DNA of 64,000 nucleotides from Faecalibacterium sp. HTF-F (GCF_023347535.1 NZ_CP094473.1:1922001-1986000); one strand, 5' to 3'; shown: positions 1 to 8,707, counted from the first letter of the stretch. The notes: generated by a model not told the origin, from the letters alone. Numbers and translations: made by a program.

Positions 1-721
1 CAATTTTTGCCGATGCCACGCCAAGCGCCTGCAGCTGGTCCAGCTTATCGATGACCGAGTTGTCCTTCAGGGACAGGTGGTGCAGACGGCCCGGCTTACC
101 CTCCGGCAGAGCGTTTGCCTCAAAGGGCAGTCGGCAGGGGCCTGCACAGGAGCCGCGGTTGCCGCTGCGCCCGCCCAGAAAAGCCGACATATAGCACTGG
201 CCGCTGACGCACATGCACAGTGCGCCATGCACAAAGCACTCGGTCTCGATGCCGCAGTGCTTCGTGATGTGCTCCACCTCAGGCAGGCTCAGCTCCCGGG
301 CCAGCACCACCCGGGTGAAGCCCAGCTCCTTGAGCTCCAGTGCACCCTGCAGGCTGTGCACGCTCATCTGTGTGGAGCCGTGGCGGGGCAGCTGCGGAGC
401 GATCCTGCCGATCAAGGTTGCCACCGCCAGATCCTGACAGATGACGGCATCTGCCCCGCTGGCGGCAACGGCGCGAATGGCCGCTTCCAGCGCAGGCAGC
501 TCCCCGCCGTAGACGGTAGTGTTCAGTGCCACATGCACGGCCACGCCCCGGGCATGGCAGAAGCGCACCGCATCTTTCAGCGTGTCTGCGTCAAAATTGT
601 TGGCACTGGTGCGGGCATTGAAGCCCGAAAATCCCAGATACACTGCATCGGCCCCGCTGAACACAGCGGCACGCAGCATTTCTTCATTGCCCACCGGGGC
701 AAGGATCTCGATCTTTGACAT
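1..721 (-). CDS. U32 family peptidase (C-terminus cut by window edge)
   Basis: The first 240 residues of a U32 peptidase/collagenase-like protein. These TIM-barrel proteins are now mostly linked to iron-sulfur-dependent tRNA or rRNA hydroxylation rather than proteolysis. Translation from the ATG at 721 gives MSKIEILAPVGNEEMLRAAV, typical of the family start. The U32 signature is visible as ECFVHGALCMCVSGQCYMS at roughly residues 155-173, followed by a GNRGSCAGPCR block with further conserved cysteines. A ribosome-binding site (GGAGAA) lies just upstream. The gene is 27 bp downstream of zapA on the same strand, an arrangement seen in many Firmicutes, so the two are probably one transcript. The rest of the gene lies beyond position 1. 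Confidence 0.93.
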   Translation of the reverse strand, partial: MSKIEILAPVGNEEMLRAAVFSGADAVYLGFSGFNARTSANNFDADTLKDAVRFCHARGVAVHVALNTTVYGGELPALEAAIRAVAASGADAVICQDLAVATLIGRIAPQLPRHGSTQMSVHSLQGALELKELGFTRVVLARELSLPEVEHITKHCGIETECFVHGALCMCVSGQCYMSAFLGGRSGNRGSCAGPCRLPFEANALPEGKPGRLHHLSLKDNSVIDKLDQLQALGVASAKI

Positions 722-748
722 ATTTCTCCTTTATCCTGTAAAAGGCGC

Positions 749-1183
749 TCAGCCCTTCTGTTCCATGCCTTCGCTTCTGCCCGCCGTCTGCTGCGCGGCC
801 TGCTGGGCGCGCTCTTCGCGCCGGGCTTCCTTGCTGCGCATCTTTTCCAGCTGTTCCCGCAGAGCGGCAGCCTCCCGGCGCAGCACCTCATTTTCCGCCT
901 TTGCCTTGTCTTCTGCCAGCTTTGCGCGGGCGGCGTCCGCAATGTAGTCCTGAATCTGGCTGCGCATGTTCTCCGCGCTGCCGGTGCTCTTGCGGTACTC
1001 ATCCAGATAATCCATGGCGCAGAACACCGCCGCCTTCGTCACCGAAAGGTTTTCGTTTGCGTCCAGCAGCTTTGTGATATCCTCGTCCAGCTTTTTTGCC
1101 AGCGACTGGATATATTTTTCCGGGTCCGTCGTAGCGATGGCATACGGCGTACCCGCAATGTTCACCCGTACCTTGTTGACCAT
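749..1183 (-). CDS. zapA: Cell division protein ZapA
   Basis: A 144-residue ZapA-family protein, which binds FtsZ and stabilises the Z ring in the cytoplasm. The N-terminal globular part (about residues 1-60) starts MVNKVRVNIAGTPYAIATTD and carries the conserved region around DPEKYIQSLAKKLDEDI. It is followed by a long charged coiled coil from about residue 70 to 130, rich in Ala, Glu and Arg. The protein is longer than the roughly 85-110 residues common in Firmicutes because of this C-terminal tail. It is the first gene of a unit with the U32 gene at 721. The sequence upstream is AT-rich and contains a TATAAT on this strand (1369-1364), but I see no good -35. Confidence 0.93.
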   Translation of the reverse strand: MVNKVRVNIAGTPYAIATTDPEKYIQSLAKKLDEDITKLLDANENLSVTKAAVFCAMDYLDEYRKSTGSAENMRSQIQDYIADAARAKLAEDKAKAENEVLRREAAALREQLEKMRSKEARREERAQQAAQQTAGRSEGMEQKG

Positions 1184-1608
1184 ATCTATTCCCCTTTATC
1201 CTTTTCCGCCCTTGCACAGGCGGTTCTGTTCTTGGTGATTTCCGAAAAGCGGCACCGTTTCCGGTACCGTTTCGGCGTTTTGTTCCCCTCCGGGAGAGTT
1301 ACCCGACACATTTCCCCCGGAATTTGTGCCCGAAAATGTTTCGGAAAGCAGGTTTCTCTCCCTATTATAATATAAATAAGCATCAAGAAAAAGTGTATTT
1401 TTTGAAATTTTGGCATATTTATCAGAAAGTTCAATAAAAAAATGTCAGTTACGGAAAAAATCCCTTGATTCCTTGCATTTGTCATTCTGTCATATTATAA
1501 TATCTTTGTTATGTTGGCGGCAGAGCAAGTGAGGGAAAGTGTCTGCAGGCGCCAATTATTTCAATTATTTTAGCAAAGCTGAAAACTTATGCGGATAGGA
1601 GTACCTTT
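1184..1608. other. Divergent intergenic region zapA / glgP
   Basis: 425 bp with no convincing gene. The middle (about 1340-1510) is strikingly AT-rich compared with its surroundings and holds the promoters of the two divergent units. An open frame at 1186-1485 on the minus strand has no ribosome-binding site and is not supported. Confidence 0.6.
1473..1501 (+). promoter_or_regulatory. Sigma-A-type promoter of glgP
   Basis: TTGCAT (1473-1478), a 17-bp spacer and TATAAT (1496-1501). This predicts a leader of about 100 nt before the glgP start at 1609. Confidence 0.7.
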
Positions 1609-4014
1609 ATGACATCGAAAGAATTCGGTAAACTTCTTCAGGACAAGCTCACCAGCGAGTACGGCGTGGAGCTGAGTGTTGCTTCCAACCAGCAGATCTA
1701 CCGTTCTCTGGCACTGATCTGCCGCCAGATGATGAGCGAGAACCACAAGAAGTTCCAGTCCAAGGCCATTGGCACCGGCACCAAGCAGGTGTACTACCTG
1801 TGCATGGAGTTCCTGATGGGCCGCAGCCTGAAGACCAGCCTGCTGAATCTGGGTCTGGACGAGGTGGCAAAGAAGGCCCTGTCCGATGCCGACATCAGCA
1901 TTGACGGCATCTTTGAGGAAGAGCCGGATGCAGGTCTGGGCAACGGCGGTCTGGGCCGTCTGGCTGCCTGCTATCTGGACGGCATGGCCACCACCGGCAT
2001 CTGCGGCACCGGCTACTCCATCCTGTACGAGTACGGCATCTTCAAGCAGAAGATCGTGGACGGCTGGCAGCAGGAGCGCGCTGATAACTGGCTGCCCGGC
2101 GGTCAGGTCTGGCTGAAGAGCCACCCGGATCAGGCAGTGGAAGTCCGTTTTGACGGCGAGATCCACGAGAACTGGGACAACGGCTTCCACTATATCCAGC
2201 ACACCAACTACAACAGCGTCATGGCTGTTCCCTCTGATATGTATGTGCAGGGCTACGACGGCAAGGGCGTTGCCAAGCTGCGTCTGTGGCAGGCAAAGGC
2301 ACCGGATTTTGATATGTCCAGCTTCTCTCTGGGCAACTACAACACTGCAATGAGCAAGAACGCCAATGCAGAGCTGATCTCCAAGGTGCTGTACCCCAAC
2401 GACAACCACGTGGAGGGCAAGATCCTGCGCCTGCGCCAGCAGTACTTCCTGTCTGCCGCATCCATCGGCGATATCGTGCAGAACCACCTGTCCAGCTATG
2501 CGACCCTCGAGAACCTGCCCGACAAGGTCGCCATCCAGCTGAACGACACCCACCCCACTCTGGCCATCCCCGAGATGATGCGCATTCTGCTGGACGAGTG
2601 CGGCTTTGACTGGGACAAGGCATTCAACATCTGCCAGAAGGTCTTCTCCTACACCAACCACACCGTCATGGCTGAGGCTCTGGAAAAGTGGAACGTGGAC
2701 ATCTTCAAGATGACCCTGCCCCGCATCTACCAGATCGTGGTGGAGATGGACCGCCGCGCCCGTGCAGAGCTGGAGAAGGTCTTCCCCGGCGACAAGGGCA
2801 AGATCGACTATATGGCACTGATCGGCGACAATCAGGTGCGCATGGCAAACATCTGCGCCTACACCGCCAACAGCATCAACGGCGTGTCCAAGCTGCACAG
2901 CGAGATCATCAAGGACAGCGTCTTCCACGATTACTACCTGTTCAAGCCGCAGGCCTTCAAGAACGTGACCAACGGCATCGCTTACCGCCGCTGGCTGCTG
3001 GCCTCTAACCCCAGCCTGTGCAAGCTGCTGGACGAGACCATCGGCGACGGCTACAAGCACGATGCTTCCGATCTGTCCAAGCTGAACAAGTTCGAGAACG
3101 ACAAGACCGTTCTCAAGCGCCTGAACGAGATCAAGCTGGAGAACAAGACCAACTTTGCCAACTATCTGGCAAAGAGCACCGGTCAGATCATCGACCCGAA
3201 CTCCATCTTTGACTGTCAGGTCAAGCGTATGCACGAGTACAAGCGCCAGCACCTGAACGCGCTGAACATCGCTGCCCAGTACCTGTACCTGAAAGAGAAC
3301 CCCAACGCCGACTTCATCCCCAAGACCTATATCTTCGGCGCAAAGGCTGCTCCCGGCTACTACATGGCAAAGCAGATGATCCGCATGATCTGTAAGCTGG
3401 GCGACCTCATCAACAACGACCCCGCTGTGCGCGACAAGCTGCGCGTGGTCTATCTGGAAGAGTACTGCGTCTCTCTGAGCGAGCACCTGATGCCCGCTGC
3501 CGAGGTCTCTGAGCAGATCTCTCTGGCAGGCACCGAGGCTTCCGGTACCGGCAACATGAAGTTCATGTTGAACGGCGCTATCACTCTGGGCACTTTGGAC
3601 GGCGCAAACGTGGAGATCGCAGATGCTGCCGGCAAGGAGAACGAGCTGATCTTCGGTATGCTGACCCCCGAGGTGAACAACCTCAAGCAGGTGGGCTACC
3701 ATCCCAACGCCTTCATCATGGGCGACGATGTTGCCAACAACGCTCTGAACTTCTTGGAGCGCGGCTGGAATGGCGAGAACTTCCACGAAGTGACCGAGAA
3801 CCTGCGCAGCAGCGACCCGTATATGGTCATGGCCGACTTCAAGGATTACCGCCGCGCACAGGCCGACCTGCAGAAGCTGTATGCCGACCGCGAGAAGTGG
3901 GCACACATGAGCCTGAAGAACATTGCCAACAGCGGCATCTTCAGCGCCGACCGCTCTGTGCTGGATTACGCACACGACATCTGGTACGCTTCCCCGGTGC
4001 CCATGGGCAAGTAA
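1609..4014 (+). CDS. glgP: Glycogen/starch/alpha-glucan phosphorylase
   Basis: An 801-residue glycogen phosphorylase (GT35), which releases glucose-1-phosphate from alpha-1,4-glucan chains using pyridoxal phosphate. The full length fits the family. The PLP-binding signature EASGTGNMKFMLNGA is present, with the PLP lysine at about residue 651, followed by TLGTLDGANVEI. The N-terminal YYLCMEFLMGRSL block and GLGNGGLGRLAACYLDG are also typical. The start is ATG 1609, preceded by GGATAGGAG. It sits just upstream of a GH13 hydrolase, so the pair covers phosphorolytic and hydrolytic breakdown of storage or imported alpha-glucans. A strong terminator follows the gene, so read-through to the hydrolase is probably partial. 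Confidence 0.97.
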   Translation: MTSKEFGKLLQDKLTSEYGVELSVASNQQIYRSLALICRQMMSENHKKFQSKAIGTGTKQVYYLCMEFLMGRSLKTSLLNLGLDEVAKKALSDADISIDGIFEEEPDAGLGNGGLGRLAACYLDGMATTGICGTGYSILYEYGIFKQKIVDGWQQERADNWLPGGQVWLKSHPDQAVEVRFDGEIHENWDNGFHYIQHTNYNSVMAVPSDMYVQGYDGKGVAKLRLWQAKAPDFDMSSFSLGNYNTAMSKNANAELISKVLYPNDNHVEGKILRLRQQYFLSAASIGDIVQNHLSSYATLENLPDKVAIQLNDTHPTLAIPEMMRILLDECGFDWDKAFNICQKVFSYTNHTVMAEALEKWNVDIFKMTLPRIYQIVVEMDRRARAELEKVFPGDKGKIDYMALIGDNQVRMANICAYTANSINGVSKLHSEIIKDSVFHDYYLFKPQAFKNVTNGIAYRRWLLASNPSLCKLLDETIGDGYKHDASDLSKLNKFENDKTVLKRLNEIKLENKTNFANYLAKSTGQIIDPNSIFDCQVKRMHEYKRQHLNALNIAAQYLYLKENPNADFIPKTYIFGAKAAPGYYMAKQMIRMICKLGDLINNDPAVRDKLRVVYLEEYCVSLSEHLMPAAEVSEQISLAGTEASGTGNMKFMLNGAITLGTLDGANVEIADAAGKENELIFGMLTPEVNNLKQVGYHPNAFIMGDDVANNALNFLERGWNGENFHEVTENLRSSDPYMVMADFKDYRRAQADLQKLYADREKWAHMSLKNIANSGIFSADRSVLDYAHDIWYASPVPMGK

Positions 4015-4036
4015 TTTTCCCTTAAAAAATCCATCT

Positions 4037-4070
4037 GCCCCGGCGGCGTTTGGCCCGCCGGGGCTTTTTT
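4037..4070 (+). terminator. Rho-independent terminator after glgP
   Basis: A perfect 10-bp GC-rich stem (4037-4046 with 4055-4064) with an 8-nt loop and six T. The T run ends directly against the ribosome-binding site of the next gene (AGAAAGGA at 4072-4079). Confidence 0.85.
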
Positions 4071-4089
4071 GAGAAAGGACGACCCTGCT

Positions 4090-5946
4090 TTGTCTTGTCT
4101 GTTCAATAGCTACGACCCCTATTTCAAGCAGCCATTTGGTGCGCTGCGGGCCGGTCAGACCGTGCGCCTGACCCTTTGCATCCCGGAAGAGCTGGGCTAT
4201 GTCGATCCTCATCTGGTGCTCCAGAAAGAGGGAAAATATGACGTACCGGTGCACTACCGCATGAAGTTCGACGGCCAGACCCCCCAGCAGAACCACTTTT
4301 CCGTGGAGCTGCCGCTGAATGACCCGGGCCTGTACTTCTACTACTTCGATCTCTACACCGACTTCCGCCGCATCTACCGCGGGCCGGACAACTGCGGCGT
4401 TGTCAGCTGGCAGGAAGGCGAAAAGTGGCAGATCACCGTCTACGATGCCGGTTTCCAGACCCCGGAGTGCATCAAGGGCAAGGTGTTCTATCAGATCTTC
4501 CCAGACCGGTTCTGCGAGGGCATTGAGAACAAGCCCATGCCTTTCCCGGACCGGCTGTATCAGGCCGACAAACACGCCGAACCCTTCTGGCAGCCCAACG
4601 AGACCGGCGGCCACCTGAACGAGGACTATTTCGGCGGCGACTTGGAAGGCATCCGTATCAAGCTGCCCTATCTGCGGGAGATGGGGGTGGACTACCTTTA
4701 TCTTAACCCCATCTTTGAGGCCCACTCCAACCACCGCTACAACACTGCTGACTATCTCAACGTAGACCCGCTGCTGGGCACCAACGAGGAGTTCGAGGTG
4801 CTCTGCCGCGAGGCCGCCAAGTACGGCATTGGCATCGTGCTGGACGGTGTGTTCAGCCATACCGGCTCCGACAGCCGCTACTTCAACCGCGAAGGCCGCT
4901 ATGGGGACGGCGGCGCTTACCGCGACCCCAGCTCTCCCTACCGCAGCTGGTACGATTTCGACCCCAAGTATAAGGGCGGCTACCGCAGCTGGTGGGGTTT
5001 CGAGACTCTGCCCGAAGTGAACGAAGAGACCCCCTCGTTTGTGGAGTTCATCACCGGCGAGGGCGGCGTCATCGACACATGGCTGCGGCGCGGTGCCGCA
5101 GGCTTCCGGCTGGATGTGGCCGACGAGCTGCCGGACGACTTTATTGAAAAGATCCGTGCCGCTGTCAAGCGGGTCAGCCCGGAAAAGTTCCTGCTGGGCG
5201 AGGTGTGGGAGGATGCCACCACCAAATACGGCTTTGGTCAGCGCCGCACCTACCTGCTGGGCAGGGGGCTGGACAGTGTGATGAACTACCCCTTCAAGAA
5301 TGCCGTGCTGGATTTTGTAAAGGGCAAGCCCGCCCAGCAGGCCATGGGGGAGATCCTGTCCATCTGTGAGCACTACCCCGCCCCTGCCATGGACACTGCG
5401 CTGAACTTTCTCTCCACCCACGACACCGAACGCGCTCTCACCGTCATTGCGGACGAGCCCGCCAACGGCCGTGGCCGCGAGTGGCAGAGCGGCCGCTGTG
5501 TGACCGGCGAAGCCTACGAGGAAGGGATGCTGCGCCTGCGCATGGCCTATGCCATCATCTACACGCTGCCCGGCGTGCCCTGCCTGTATTACGGCGACGA
5601 GATCGGGATGCAGGGCTACCGCGACCCCTTCAACCGTGCCTTCTTCTGCTGGGACAGCCACGAAAAGCGCCTGAAGCCGGTGCTGGCACAGCTGGCGCAG
5701 CTGCGCCACAGCTGCGAAGCCTTCCGCACCGGTGAGCTGCGGGTGCTGCGGGCGCAGGACGGCATCCTGCACTACCAGCGCGTAGGCGAAGCGGAAACCG
5801 CCGAGATCATCGTGAACCGCTCGGAGCACATCATCGTGGAACCGCTGGCTTCCGGCAAGCACACGGAGGTGAACCCCATGGGCTTTACCATCGTGGTGGA
5901 GGAGAACGGCCACAATCCGAACCACAGCTATTACGATATCAAGTAA
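4090..5946 (+). CDS. GH13 alpha-glucan hydrolase (neopullulanase/cyclomaltodextrinase-like)
   Basis: A 618-residue glycoside hydrolase family 13 enzyme acting on alpha-1,4 (and possibly alpha-1,6) glucans. There is no signal peptide, so it is probably cytoplasmic. The N-terminal ~130 residues look like the beta-sandwich domain of maltogenic-amylase/neopullulanase types. The four GH13 regions are visible: DYLYLNPIFEAHSNHRYNT, GFRLDVADE (nucleophile Asp about 342), LLGEVWEDA (acid/base Glu about 371) and FLSTHDTER (Asp about 445). I choose the TTG at 4090 because AGAAAGGA lies 10 nt upstream. An open frame extends to a TTG at 4069, but that codon lies inside the preceding terminator. It probably acts with glgP on glycogen or maltodextrins. 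The exact substrate cannot be told from sequence. Confidence 0.9.
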   Translation: MSCLFNSYDPYFKQPFGALRAGQTVRLTLCIPEELGYVDPHLVLQKEGKYDVPVHYRMKFDGQTPQQNHFSVELPLNDPGLYFYYFDLYTDFRRIYRGPDNCGVVSWQEGEKWQITVYDAGFQTPECIKGKVFYQIFPDRFCEGIENKPMPFPDRLYQADKHAEPFWQPNETGGHLNEDYFGGDLEGIRIKLPYLREMGVDYLYLNPIFEAHSNHRYNTADYLNVDPLLGTNEEFEVLCREAAKYGIGIVLDGVFSHTGSDSRYFNREGRYGDGGAYRDPSSPYRSWYDFDPKYKGGYRSWWGFETLPEVNEETPSFVEFITGEGGVIDTWLRRGAAGFRLDVADELPDDFIEKIRAAVKRVSPEKFLLGEVWEDATTKYGFGQRRTYLLGRGLDSVMNYPFKNAVLDFVKGKPAQQAMGEILSICEHYPAPAMDTALNFLSTHDTERALTVIADEPANGRGREWQSGRCVTGEAYEEGMLRLRMAYAIIYTLPGVPCLYYGDEIGMQGYRDPFNRAFFCWDSHEKRLKPVLAQLAQLRHSCEAFRTGELRVLRAQDGILHYQRVGEAETAEIIVNRSEHIIVEPLASGKHTEVNPMGFTIVVEENGHNPNHSYYDIK

Positions 5947-6012
5947 AAACGATTTGAATGCCCGCCGCGTTCGCTCTGGGCACATTCAGAGGAAATTTTA
6001 TCTTTTATTATC
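5947..6012 (+). repeat. Intergenic repeat copy A (shared with 7618 and 7814)
   Basis: Contains AACGATTTGAATG followed by a GCGTTCGCTCTG block and an AGAGGAAAT block. Very similar sequence occurs at 7618-7670 in the same orientation and at 7814-7852 inverted. Confidence 0.5.
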
Positions 6013-6053
6013 GCAACAACGGGCAGCCTGCGGGCCGCCCGTTGTTGCATTTT
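6013..6053 (+). terminator. Terminator after GH13 gene
   Basis: A perfect 12-bp inverted repeat (6013-6024 with 6037-6048) with a 12-nt loop and a short T run. The flanks resemble those of the terminator at 7677 (see the repeat entries). Confidence 0.7.
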
Positions 6054-6150
6054 CACGCAAAGGGCCGTATCCGCAAACTACATCTTGCACTGCTTTTCAT
6101 TTATTTTGTTCTTTATTTCGTTTTCTGCGCAACGTTCCATCAAAAAACGC

Positions 6151-6181
6151 TTGACCTTCCACCCGGGGGATACTCTATAAT
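6151..6181 (+). promoter_or_regulatory. Promoter of nfeD-SPFH operon
   Basis: TTGACC (6151-6156), a 19-bp spacer and TATAAT (6176-6181). The spacer is on the long side. The ribosome-binding site AGGAGG at 6191 follows almost immediately, so the leader would be very short. Confidence 0.55.
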
Positions 6182-6203
6182 AGGGGCATAAGGAGGGAGA
6201 ACC

Positions 6204-6653
6204 ATGAATCCTGTTCCATTTCTCTGGCTGGCTGCCGTGGTGGGCTTTTTGCTGTTAGAGGCTTCCACCTTCAGCATGACCTCCGTCTGGTTCGCCGTCG
6301 GCGCAGCTGCCGCTCTGCTCACCTGCCTGTTCACCGGTTCCTTCCGCGTTCAGGCACTGGTGTTCATTGTGGTAAGCGCCCTGTGCCTGCTGATGTTCCG
6401 CCCGCTGGCCGCAAAGCTGCGCCAAAAAAACGTTCCCACCAATGGCGACCGCAACCTTGGCCGGGAGGCCACCGTGCTGACCACCGTCACCGCCGACCTG
6501 CCGGGCCGTGTGCGGCTGGACGGCGTGGACTGGAATGCCCGCTGCGCCACTCCCGGCGACACCCTCACCCCCGGGCAGCGCTGCCGTGTGACCGAACTGC
6601 ACAGCACCCTGCTCATCGTGGAGCCCGTATTGACCGAAAGCCGCAGAGCGTGA
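6204..6653 (+). CDS. NfeD family membrane protein
   Basis: A 149-residue NfeD-like protein of the short type. Two or three membrane segments are visible at about residues 5-25, 28-46 and 50-66. They are followed by a soluble C-terminal domain (about 85-145) of the beta-rich OB fold typical of NfeD, here with GREATVLTTVTADLPGRVRLDG. NfeD proteins usually pair with a flotillin/stomatin, and the next gene is exactly that, 50 bp downstream. The pair probably organises membrane microdomains. The start is ATG 6204 with AGGAGG 8 nt upstream. Confidence 0.88.
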   Translation: MNPVPFLWLAAVVGFLLLEASTFSMTSVWFAVGAAAALLTCLFTGSFRVQALVFIVVSALCLLMFRPLAAKLRQKNVPTNGDRNLGREATVLTTVTADLPGRVRLDGVDWNARCATPGDTLTPGQRCRVTELHSTLLIVEPVLTESRRA

Positions 6654-6703
6654 TCTGCGTTCTGCGCTGAAACGTTGCACCCATCTGAAAAAGGAGAACC
6701 ACT

Positions 6704-7609
6704 ATGGTCATGTTTTTTCTGATCCTCGCGCTGGTCTTTGTCGTCCTGCTGGTGATCATCACCAACATCGTCATCGTGCCCCAGTCCAAGGTGTATGTCG
6801 TTGAGCGGCTGGGCAGCTACTCCGACACATGGTCGGCAGGCCTGCACATCAAGATTCCCTTCATCGAGCGCATCGCCAAAAAGGTGAGCCTGAAAGAGCA
6901 GGTGGCAGACTTTCCCCCTCAGCCGGTCATCACCCGCGATAACGTTACCATGCAGATCGATACCGTGGTATTCTTTCAGGTAATGGACGCCAAGCTCTAC
7001 ACCTACGGCGTCAATCAGCCCATTGCCGCCATCGAGAGCCTGTCTGCCACCACCCTGCGCAACATTATCGGCGAAATGGAGCTGGACCACACCCTGACCA
7101 GCCGCGACGTCATCAACGGCAAGATCACCGCCATCCTGGACGAAGCCACCGACAAGTGGGGCATCAAGGTGAACCGCGTGGAGGTGAAGAACATCATCCC
7201 GCCGCGTGAGATCCAGGAAGCCATGGAGAAGCAGATGAAGGCTGAGCGCGAGAAGCGCGCCGTGATCCTGAAGGCCGACGGTGAAAAGCAGGCTGCCATC
7301 ACTGCCGCCGAGGGCGAAAAGGAAGCCGCCATTCTGCGTGCAGATGCTGTGAAGCAGCAGCGCATTCTGGAAGCTGAGGGTGAAGCACAGGCCATTCTGG
7401 CCGTTCAGAAGGCCAACGCCGACGCCATCCATCTGCTGAACGAAGCCATGCCCAGCGACAAGGTGCTGGCCCTGCGCAGTCTGGAAGCTCTGGCCAAGGT
7501 CGCCAACGGCAAGGCAACCAAGATCATCATTCCCTCGGAATTGCAGAATCTGGGCGGCGTTGTGCCCAGCATCAAGGAGCTGATGACCGACCCCAAGGAC
7601 GCAGAGTGA
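6704..7609 (+). CDS. SPFH/Band 7 (stomatin-like) membrane protein
   Basis: A 301-residue stomatin/prohibitin-family protein. One N-terminal membrane segment (about residues 2-24) is followed by the SPFH domain (about 25-180; IVPQSKVYVVERLG is typical). After it comes an alanine- and glutamate-rich helical region (about 185-245) of the kind that drives oligomerisation. Conserved WGIKVNRVEVKNIIPP marks the end of the SPFH fold. It is similar in layout to QmcA/YbbK proteins. It forms an operon with nfeD, with AAAAGGAG ahead of the ATG at 6704. Function is inferred from family: a membrane scaffold affecting quality control or lipid domains. Confidence 0.92.
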   Translation: MVMFFLILALVFVVLLVIITNIVIVPQSKVYVVERLGSYSDTWSAGLHIKIPFIERIAKKVSLKEQVADFPPQPVITRDNVTMQIDTVVFFQVMDAKLYTYGVNQPIAAIESLSATTLRNIIGEMELDHTLTSRDVINGKITAILDEATDKWGIKVNRVEVKNIIPPREIQEAMEKQMKAEREKRAVILKADGEKQAAITAAEGEKEAAILRADAVKQQRILEAEGEAQAILAVQKANADAIHLLNEAMPSDKVLALRSLEALAKVANGKATKIIIPSELQNLGGVVPSIKELMTDPKDAE

Positions 7610-7617
7610 GCTTTTTG

Positions 7618-7670
7618 TTTTGAATCGCCTCCGCTTCGCTCTGGCTGTTTTCAGCGGAAATCACTTTTAA
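7618..7670 (+). repeat. Intergenic repeat copy B
   Basis: Starts with TTTTGAATCGCCTCCG and TTCGCTCTGGCTG, then a TTCAGCGGAAAT block. It matches copy A at 5947 over roughly 50 bp with several mismatches. Together with the inverted copy at 7814 it brackets the nfeD-SPFH operon. Confidence 0.5.
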
Positions 7671-7676
7671 GTAGAA

Positions 7677-7716
7677 CACCTCCGGGCAGACTGCGGTCTG
7701 CCCGGAGGTGCATTTT
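7677..7716 (+). terminator. Terminator after SPFH gene
   Basis: A perfect 15-bp stem (7677-7691 with 7696-7710), a TGCG tetraloop and a following CATTTT. Confidence 0.85.
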
Positions 7717-7813
7717 CACTGGAAAGGCCGGAATGAAAACATGCATTTTGGGGTTTCAGCCCTTCCTTGTGAAAAAAGGGTATTTCAAAATTAAAAATTC
7801 ATTTTCGCTGAAT

Positions 7814-7852
7814 CTGTACAGAGCAAAGCGAAGCACATTCAAATCGTTCGTA
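7814..7852 (-). repeat. Intergenic repeat copy C (inverted, partial)
   Basis: Read on the minus strand it gives AACGATTTGAATGT followed by GCTTCGCTTTGCTCTG, matching the start of copy A at 5947. It lies just ahead of the promoter at 7853. Confidence 0.45.
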
Positions 7853-7881
7853 TTGCATCTGTGCCCTGCCTGTGATACCAT
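7853..7881 (+). promoter_or_regulatory. Promoter of YhcH-family gene
   Basis: TTGCAT (7853-7858), 17-bp spacer, TACCAT (7876-7881). Leader of about 30 nt. Confidence 0.55.
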
Positions 7882-7918
7882 ACAGATAACAAAAACGATA
7901 CAGCTGGAGGACTTTTCC

Positions 7919-8395
7919 ATGATCTACGATACCCTGAACAACCTGCCCAACTATCTGGGCGTCAGCGACAATCTGGACACCGTCATTGAGTACATCATGG
8001 CCCGGGATATCACCACCCTGCCCGCCGGGCGCACCCGCATCGATGGAGACAAGGCCGTGGTCACCGTGAGCACCGTCACGCCCCAGACCTCCGACAAGGC
8101 TCTGTTCCAGCGCCACGACAACCACATCACGCTGGAGACCGATCTGGACGGCAGTGAGCTGTTTGAGGTGAGCCTTGCGGAGCTGACCCCCACCAAGCCC
8201 ACCGATGAAGCCGCCGACACCACCGTGGGCACCGCCGGCACCAGCATTGCCGGTATGCTGTGCGAGGGGCGGTTTGCCCTGTATCTGGCCGGAGAGCCCT
8301 ATAAATCCGGTCTGAAGGCGCAGGGCTGCGGTAAACTGAAAAAGGCCGTGTTCAGCATCGAACTGGACCCGGACGAGGAAGAGACGGAGGAATAA
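7919..8395 (+). CDS. YhcH/YjgK/YiaL family protein
   Basis: A 158-residue protein of the YhcH/YjgK/YiaL (DUF386, cupin-like) family. Its members sit in sugar or sialic-acid pathways and are thought to be sugar isomerases or anomerases. It starts MIYDTLNNLPNYLGVSDNLD, as many members do. The central part is expected to be beta-barrel, and the C-terminus is acidic. I chose ATG 7919 because GGAGG lies 8 nt upstream and a promoter precedes it; the frame is open upstream to 7733 but without a ribosome-binding site. A small membrane-protein gene follows at 19 bp. No sugar-catabolic genes adjoin it, so the substrate is open. Confidence 0.85.
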   Translation: MIYDTLNNLPNYLGVSDNLDTVIEYIMARDITTLPAGRTRIDGDKAVVTVSTVTPQTSDKALFQRHDNHITLETDLDGSELFEVSLAELTPTKPTDEAADTTVGTAGTSIAGMLCEGRFALYLAGEPYKSGLKAQGCGKLKKAVFSIELDPDEEETEE

Positions 8396-8414
8396 CCAAA
8401 AGGAGACTTTCTGC

Positions 8415-8654
8415 ATGGGATTTTTTGCTGTACTGGCTGCAAGCCTGTTTGCCGTATTCCTCTTTACCGTGTTCGGCGGCTATTCGCTGCTGCTCTGGTG
8501 TCAGCAGTCCCTGTGGATGGTGGTTCCGCCTGCGGTGGTTCTGGCTGTTCTGGTGTGGACGTTCCTGAAAATGGACGACAAGATCACCGCCCTGCAAAAG
8601 CGGGTGGAGGAGCTGGAAGCCGCACAGAAAAACGCCGAAGAGTCCGAGAAATAA
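8415..8654 (+). CDS. Small membrane protein with C-terminal coiled coil
   Basis: A 79-residue protein that I cannot assign to a family. Two hydrophobic segments (about residues 3-25 and 33-52) are followed by a charged heptad-like tail (DKITALQKRVEELEAAQKN). This suggests a two-pass membrane protein with a cytoplasmic coiled coil, probably interacting with a partner. The start is ATG 8415 with AAAGGAGA upstream. It is probably cotranscribed with the YhcH gene and ends at a strong bidirectional terminator. Confidence 0.7.
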   Translation: MGFFAVLAASLFAVFLFTVFGGYSLLLWCQQSLWMVVPPAVVLAVLVWTFLKMDDKITALQKRVEELEAAQKNAEESEK

Positions 8655-8659
8655 ATACA

Positions 8660-8707
8660 GCGACGCCCCTGCAGAAAAAGCTTTTCCTGCAGGGGCGTCG
8701 CACTTTT
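8660..8707. terminator. Bidirectional terminator between convergent genes
   Basis: A perfect 15-bp stem (8660-8674 with 8687-8701) with a 12-nt loop and T-rich flanks on both strands. It separates the plus unit ending at 8654 from the minus ABC unit ending at 8714. Confidence 0.8.

Noticed and set aside
1570..5985. A 1,471-codon open frame on the minus strand opposite glgP and the GH13 gene
   Set aside because: It is the antisense shadow of two well-supported genes; its translation is low-complexity Val/Leu/His/Gln-rich, as expected from high-GC antisense frames.
8660..8707. A small RNA gene
   Set aside because: The perfect hairpin is fully explained as a bidirectional terminator between convergent genes.
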